DNA from: an uncultured Pseudomonadota bacterium
Lineage (GTDB): Bacteria > Pseudomonadota > Alphaproteobacteria > RF32 > CAG-239
Reading direction: 5' to 3'
Length of the DNA stretch: 64,000 bases
Assembly: GCA_949295025.1 (NCBI GenBank)
Contig: CASFJK010000001.1
Location: forward strand, 124,001-188,000
Shown: positions 59,962 through 64,000 of the stretch, one piece after another
How the letters are laid out: each line of letters opens with the position of its first letter
Numbering within the stretch: the first letter of the stretch is position 1
Position numbers and translations under genes: made by a program
The notes under the pieces: generated by a model
Databases searched by the model: none
Told to the model about the DNA's origin: nothing
Seen by the model: the letters and a program-made list of their open reading frames with translations, nothing else

Positions 59962-60531
59962 ATGAAGGCTGAAGAAACAAGAAAATGTATCGTTTGTGGT
60001 GAAGTGCTGCCAAAAGAAAAATTGCTGCGCTTCACCCTGACGCCCGACAATCAGATTGTTCCGGATTTTAAGAAAAAATTGCCGGGGAAAGGGATTTGGG
60101 TTACAAACTCTAAAAAAGCATTGATGATTGCGGTGGAGAAAAACTTGTTTGCAAAAGCCGCCAAGAAAAATATAAAAGTTGATGCAGAGTTAGTGGATAT
60201 GGCAGAAAATATTTTGCACAAACGTGCTCTTGATGCCATATCTCTCGCTCGCAAAGCCGGAGCTCTGGTTTCCGGTTTTGAAAAGGTTTGTGAAGCAATT
60301 AAAAAAAATAAGGCTGCGTTTGTTTTGGAAGCAAAAGATGCCGGCGCCGATGGTCATAATAAAATTATGAACTTGGCTAAGAATTTGGAGGTTTTCCATA
60401 CGTTTAGCGTTGAGGAGTTGGATAAAGAACTAGATAGAGTAAATACCGTACATATTGCTTTGTTGCATGGTGAGATGGCTAAAGCAGTTCAAATGGAAAT
60501 TTCCCGTTTGGAAGATTTCTTAAATTCTTAA
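59962..60531 (+). CDS. YlxR domain plus L7Ae-like domain RNA-binding protein
   Basis: 189 residues. N-terminal DUF448 (YlxR): RKCIVCGEVLPKEKLLRFTL and LPGKGIWVTNSKKAL. From about 85 an L7Ae/L30e-like domain: ISLARKAGALVSGFEKVCEAIKKNKAAFVLEAKDAGADG. Fusion of the two is usual in alphaproteobacteria, whereas Bacillus has separate ylxR and ylxQ. YlxR-type proteins bind RNase P RNA or act as regulators. Placement between nusA and infB is standard. Confidence 0.92.
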   Translation: MKAEETRKCIVCGEVLPKEKLLRFTLTPDNQIVPDFKKKLPGKGIWVTNSKKALMIAVEKNLFAKAAKKNIKVDAELVDMAENILHKRALDAISLARKAGALVSGFEKVCEAIKKNKAAFVLEAKDAGADGHNKIMNLAKNLEVFHTFSVEELDKELDRVNTVHIALLHGEMAKAVQMEISRLEDFLNS

Positions 60532-60561
60532 GATAAAAGTATAAACAGTGAAGGAATTATA

Positions 60562-63057
60562 ATGACAGAAGATAATGCAAAAGGAAAATTAACATTATCA
60601 GGTAAATCTACCCTGACGTTGAAGCTTGGAGACAAAGCCAAAGCTTCTGCCGAAGGTAAAAAAGTTGTGCAAGTTGAAGTGCGCAAGAAAAGAGTTTTGA
60701 ATCAAAATAATACTGTTGCTCATGAACCAAAGGTCCAAATTGATGAAGCGACGGCAGCTAAATTGCGTTTGATTGCTGAAGCTAAGGAGCATGAAGCTAA
60801 ACGTAAGCAAGAGGAAGAGGAAAAAGCTCTTATCAGACAAAAACAGATTGAAGAACAAAAGGCTAAAGAAGCTGCTGAAGCTGCAAAGTTAGCTGAAGAG
60901 CAAGCCGCAGCAAAAGCTGCTGCAGAAGCTGAAGCGAAGGCTAAAGCTCAAGTTGCAGCGGCTCAAGAGCAAGCTAAGAAAGCTGAGATTGTCAATGAAA
61001 CAGAAGATAAATCTTATAAAGTAAAGAAAAATCGTGATTATGATGACGATGATGATGACGATGATATGCCTCGTCATAAAAAGGTTTCTTCTGCCAGAGA
61101 TGATGGTTTTGAACAAGATCGTAGAAAAGTTACCAAACGTAGTTTTGAACCGCAAAAACGTGGCGGTAAGTTCAATGTAAATAACTATATGGGCGGAGAT
61201 GAGGATGATGATGATTACGGTTTTGGAGCTCCTCGCCGTCGCTTTAAGAAAAAACAACCTAAACCGCAGCAACAAGCTCCACAACAACCTCAAGAAAAAA
61301 TTATTCGAGAAGTTGTTATTCCGGAAGTTATTACCGTTCAAGAATTGGCAAACCGTATGGCTGAAAAAGGTGCTGATGTTATTAAAAAGCTGATGTCTTT
61401 GGGTGTGATGGCAACCATTAACCAACCGATTGATGCTGATACAGCGCAAATTGTGGTTGAAGAGTTTGGTCATAAATTTAAACGTGTAGCAGATAGTGAT
61501 GTTGAGCTTGGTTTAGGCGGTGGTGAAGATAAGCCTGAAGATTTGTTGCCAAGACCTCCGGTTGTTACCGTTATGGGTCACGTTGACCATGGTAAAACTT
61601 CGTTGCTTGATGCTTTGCGTGAAACCAACGTTGCAGCAAAAGAAGCGGGTGGTATTACCCAGCATATTGGTGCTTACCAAATTACCGTTAAGACAGGTGA
61701 CAAAATTACCTTTATTGATACACCGGGTCACGAAGCATTTTCAGAGATGCGCGCACGTGGTGCTAAAGTTACTGATATTGTGGTTTTGGTCGTTGCCGCT
61801 AATGATGGTATTATGCCGCAAACAATTGAGGCTATTCGTCATGCTCAAGCTGCTGAAGTGCCAATTGTTGTTGCTATTAACAAAATCGACTTACCGGGTG
61901 CTGACCCGATGAAGGTTAAGACAGCTTTGTTGCAACATGGTATTGCTGTTGAAGAAATGGGCGGTGATTGCTTGTGCGCCGAGGTTTCAGCTAAAAAACG
62001 CATTAATATTGACAAATTGGTTGAAGCTATTTTGTTGCAAGCTGAAATTTTGGATTTGAAGGCTAATCCGAACCGTGCTGCAGAAGGTGCCGTTGTTGAG
62101 GCAAAAATGGAAAAAGGTCGTGGTTCCGTTGCAACTGTGTTGGTACAAAAGGGAACACTTAAAGTAGGTGATATTATCATTGCTGGTAAAGAATGGGGTC
62201 ACGTTCGAGCCATGTTTAACGAAAATGGTAAGAAAGTGTTTGAAGCAAAACCTGCTACTCCGGTTGAAGTTTTGGGCTTGCAAGGAACCCCTGCCGCAGG
62301 TGATGATTTTATTGTTGTTGCTGATGAAACTCAAGCTAAGCAAGTTACCAATTATCGTATTTGTAAAGAGCGCGATGCTAAGATTGTAAAATCTGCTAAA
62401 TCAGCTATGGAATTGATGATGGATAAAATCAAATCCGGTGAATCTAAACATTTGCCGATTATTATTAAAGCTGATGTTCAAGGTTCTATTGAGGCTTTGG
62501 AAGGTACATTGAACAAACTTTCAACTGATGAAGTTTCGGTTCAGATTTTGCACTCTGCCGTTGGTCCGATTTCTGAATCTGATATTTCTTTGGCAAAAGC
62601 ATCTCATGCTTTGATTATTGGCTTTAACGTACGTGCCATTCCGCAAGCTCGTGATGCTGCTCGTCGTGACGGAATTGAGATTAAATACTATTCCATTATT
62701 TATGATGTGGCAGATGACGTGAAGAAAGGTTTGGAAGGTATGCTTTCTCCTGAATTGCGTGAAAAACTTTTGGGTTATGCCGAAATCCGTGAAGTTTATA
62801 ATATTACCGGTGTAGGTAAGGTTGCCGGATGTATGATTACCGAAGGTATGGTAAAACGTGGTGCCAAAATCCGCTTGTTGCGTGATAACGTGGTTATTCA
62901 CGATGGCTCTATCGGACAGCTCAAACGCTTCAAAGAAGACGTTAAAGAAGTTCGTGAAGGCTATGAATGCGGTATCAGTTTTGAAAACTATAATGACATT
63001 CAAAAAGGCGACTTCATTGAATGTTATGAAATCGAAGAAATCGCCGCCAAGCTTTAA
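60562..63057 (+). CDS. infB: Translation initiation factor IF-2
   Basis: 831 residues. Long N-terminal part with an Ala/Glu/Lys coiled coil (about 70-145), an eight-Asp run (about 158-165), then the IF2_N domain (about 252-305, [21 protein letters not shown]). GTPase: [14 protein letters not shown] (G1), [10 protein letters not shown] (G2), DTPGHEAF (G3), [10 protein letters not shown] (G4), and domains II-IV to EIEEIAAKL. Delivers initiator tRNA to the 30S subunit. Palindromic repeat copy B begins at its stop codon. Confidence 0.97.
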   Translation: MTEDNAKGKLTLSGKSTLTLKLGDKAKASAEGKKVVQVEVRKKRVLNQNNTVAHEPKVQIDEATAAKLRLIAEAKEHEAKRKQEEEEKALIRQKQIEEQKAKEAAEAAKLAEEQAAAKAAAEAEAKAKAQVAAAQEQAKKAEIVNETEDKSYKVKKNRDYDDDDDDDDMPRHKKVSSARDDGFEQDRRKVTKRSFEPQKRGGKFNVNNYMGGDEDDDDYGFGAPRRRFKKKQPKPQQQAPQQPQEKIIREVVIPEVITVQELANRMAEKGADVIKKLMSLGVMATINQPIDADTAQIVVEEFGHKFKRVADSDVELGLGGGEDKPEDLLPRPPVVTVMGHVDHGKTSLLDALRETNVAAKEAGGITQHIGAYQITVKTGDKITFIDTPGHEAFSEMRARGAKVTDIVVLVVAANDGIMPQTIEAIRHAQAAEVPIVVAINKIDLPGADPMKVKTALLQHGIAVEEMGGDCLCAEVSAKKRINIDKLVEAILLQAEILDLKANPNRAAEGAVVEAKMEKGRGSVATVLVQKGTLKVGDIIIAGKEWGHVRAMFNENGKKVFEAKPATPVEVLGLQGTPAAGDDFIVVADETQAKQVTNYRICKERDAKIVKSAKSAMELMMDKIKSGESKHLPIIIKADVQGSIEALEGTLNKLSTDEVSVQILHSAVGPISESDISLAKASHALIIGFNVRAIPQARDAARRDGIEIKYYSIIYDVADDVKKGLEGMLSPELREKLLGYAEIREVYNITGVGKVAGCMITEGMVKRGAKIRLLRDNVVIHDGSIGQLKRFKEDVKEVREGYECGISFENYNDIQKGDFIECYEIEEIAAKL

Positions 63058-63181
63058 AATCTCATATAACGGGGAACTAGAGCAGTTTAGCGTCGTCTCG
63101 AAAAATTCATGTACCTTTTTGTACACTAGAATTTTTCTCGCTCCTAAAACCACTCTATTTCCCTCGTTCTCTGAGATTTTA
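63055..63181. repeat. 127-bp palindromic intergenic repeat, copy B
   Basis: Begins at the infB stop codon. Outer stem TAAAATCTCA (63055-63064) / TGAGATTTTA (63172-63181), then GGGAA/TTCCC, TAGAG/CTCTA, and the long inner arm shared with copy A. Outer stems of A and B have different sequence but each pairs with itself, and one inner pair changes C-G to T-A. CGTATAATGG recurs just after the right end (63191-63200). Confidence 0.85.
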
Positions 63182-63247
63182 GTAAAAAATCGTATAATGG
63201 CTGATTAAATAAAAATTTTGGCAAATTAATTGATAAGAGAGAAGATT

Positions 63248-63622
63248 ATGCCTAATAAAGAACCATCACAAAGACAACTTCGCGTTAGTCAAGAAATCAG
63301 AAAAATTATCACTTCTGAAATCGAGCGCGGTGAAGTCAGAAATTTGCAAGGGATTAATACAATCGTAACTATCACAGATGTTACTGTATCTCCCGATTTG
63401 AAATATTCTACCGTCTATTTTATGACCTTGAACGGAACTTTTCTTAAGGAAGTTTTGGAAGGTTTGAATTTGGCGGCAAATCACTTTAGAAAAAGTGTGG
63501 CACGTAATACCAGTTTGCGTTATGTGCCGGAAATCATTTTCAAAATTGATGATACTTTTGCCGAAGTTGATAAAATTGAAAAACTGCTTCATGATCCGAA
63601 AGTTCAACAAGATTTGAAATAA
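63248..63622 (+). CDS. rbfA: Ribosome-binding factor A
   Basis: 124 residues. RQLRVSQEIRKIITSEIERGEV, a KH-like core with TITDVTVSPDLKYSTVYFM, and RYVPEIIFKIDDTFAEVDKIEKLL, the usual C-terminal motif. Needed for 16S rRNA 5'-end processing. The ATG at 63248 is taken rather than an upstream TTG, with AGAGAGAAG before it. truB, often next, is missing; a terminator follows. Confidence 0.95.
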   Translation: MPNKEPSQRQLRVSQEIRKIITSEIERGEVRNLQGINTIVTITDVTVSPDLKYSTVYFMTLNGTFLKEVLEGLNLAANHFRKSVARNTSLRYVPEIIFKIDDTFAEVDKIEKLLHDPKVQQDLK

Positions 63623-63630
63623 AATTTAAC

Positions 63631-63657
63631 AAAAGACCTCCGCAAGGAGGTCTTTTT
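63631..63657 (+). terminator. Terminator after rbfA
   Basis: Perfect 11-bp stem AAAAGACCTCC (63631-63641) / GGAGGTCTTTT (63646-63656) closed by a GCAA tetraloop. Confidence 0.93.
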
Positions 63658-63721
63658 TATTGTCTTTAAAATTCCTAGGTGTTAGTTTTTTTTCAGTTCC
63701 TAATTATTAAATTTAAGAATT

Positions 63722-64000
63722 ATGTTAAGCAAAAAAAATCAAGCAAAATTTTTACCAACACCCGAGCTAATGGATGTTTATTTGAAAGATGAACAGTATA
63801 TCAATTCTTTTAATGTGTTAGATAGAAATGTGTTTTTTGAGTTAAAATCTCTGATAACACCAAAAGAAAAACGGTCGGAAATTCAAGCTGCATTTGATAC
63901 CCAAATGCCGGAATATATGATGTATTTATGGTCAAAAAAGTTTTCAGATGATGTTTGTTTGCGCATTAATTTAGATTGTTATGCTCAAGGAAATTTTGAT
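63722..64000 (+). CDS. Hypothetical protein, cut by the window edge
   Basis: 93 codons from an ATG to the end of the window without a stop. The visible part begins MLSKKNQAKFLPTPELMDVY and is soluble, rich in Lys, Phe and Asp, with no signal peptide or membrane span. No family recognised. It has its own transcription unit behind the rbfA terminator. No clear Shine-Dalgarno sequence precedes the ATG, as for the orphan gene at 31501. Confidence 0.55.
   Translation, partial: MLSKKNQAKFLPTPELMDVYLKDEQYINSFNVLDRNVFFELKSLITPKEKRSEIQAAFDTQMPEYMMYLWSKKFSDDVCLRINLDCYAQGNFD

Noticed and set aside
60889..61473. 194-codon frame opposite infB
   Set aside because: Arises from the repetitive Ala/Glu/Lys and Asp-rich coding sequence of IF-2; low-complexity antisense protein.

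Overview
The window is a gene-dense, AT-rich bacterial chromosome segment with about 59 protein genes and no rRNA, tRNA, CRISPR array or insertion sequence that I can see. The gene set points to an alphaproteobacterium: a rho - origin - coaE - dnaQ - secB neighbourhood with a Tim44-like protein and MltA, a tsaD | mitofilin-like - hemY pair, AddAB instead of RecBCD, FabD/FabG, LptD/F/G (a Gram-negative outer membrane), and paired CtrA-type (TTAA-N7-TTAA) and GANTC (CcrM) motifs. Low G+C and loss of several genes from normally conserved clusters suggest a derived, possibly host- or gut-associated lineage. The exact taxon is inference.

Layout. 1-7.3 kb: HAD phosphatase, rho, then a 590-bp non-coding stretch that looks like the replication origin (four DnaA-box-like 9-mers, four CtrA-type motifs, two GANTC sites), followed by coaE-dnaQ and, on the other strand, Tim44-like - mltA - membrane protein - Smr, then secB. 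7.4-13 kb: class I ribonucleotide reductase nrdA-nrdB behind two NrdR boxes, ampG, and a short-chain dehydrogenase. 13-18.7 kb: yicC-gmk-nudix, a secreted Sel1-like protein, cysK, lptG, nth. 18.7-24.5 kb: tsaD, mitofilin-like, hemY (hemC and hemD missing), an ADP-dependent sugar kinase rare in bacteria, aroK. 24.6-34.4 kb: a small membrane protein with xerD, then rsmA-surA-lptD-lptF, a GNAT enzyme, an orphan gene, fabD-fabG and a HIT protein. 34.4-41 kb: ftsK, grpE, an enlarged glycogen synthase, rph-rdgB. 41-50.8 kb: addB (split by a -1 frameshift at a slippery heptamer), addA, trxA, hemW, hslUV. 50.8-55.7 kb: a roughly 1,024-residue lipoprotein with eleven or twelve 30-residue repeats and a trypsin-like domain lacking its catalytic triad, plus comM and a small lipoprotein. 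55.8-64 kb: rpsF-rpsR-rplI, a VanX-like dipeptidase, rimP-nusA-ylxR/L7Ae-infB-rbfA, and a partial unknown gene.

Functionally, most genes serve replication and its control, DNA repair (addAB, nth, xerD), nucleotide supply (nrdAB, gmk, nudix, rdgB), translation (rpsF operon, rimP-nusA-infB-rbfA, rsmA), envelope building (lptDFG, surA, secB, mltA, ampG) and protein quality control (hslUV, grpE, trxA). The most unusual items are the origin with dense CtrA-type motifs, a pair of 127/128-bp palindromic repeats that each start at a stop codon and show a compensatory base change, the ADP-dependent kinase, the addB frameshift, and the repeat/pseudoprotease lipoprotein.
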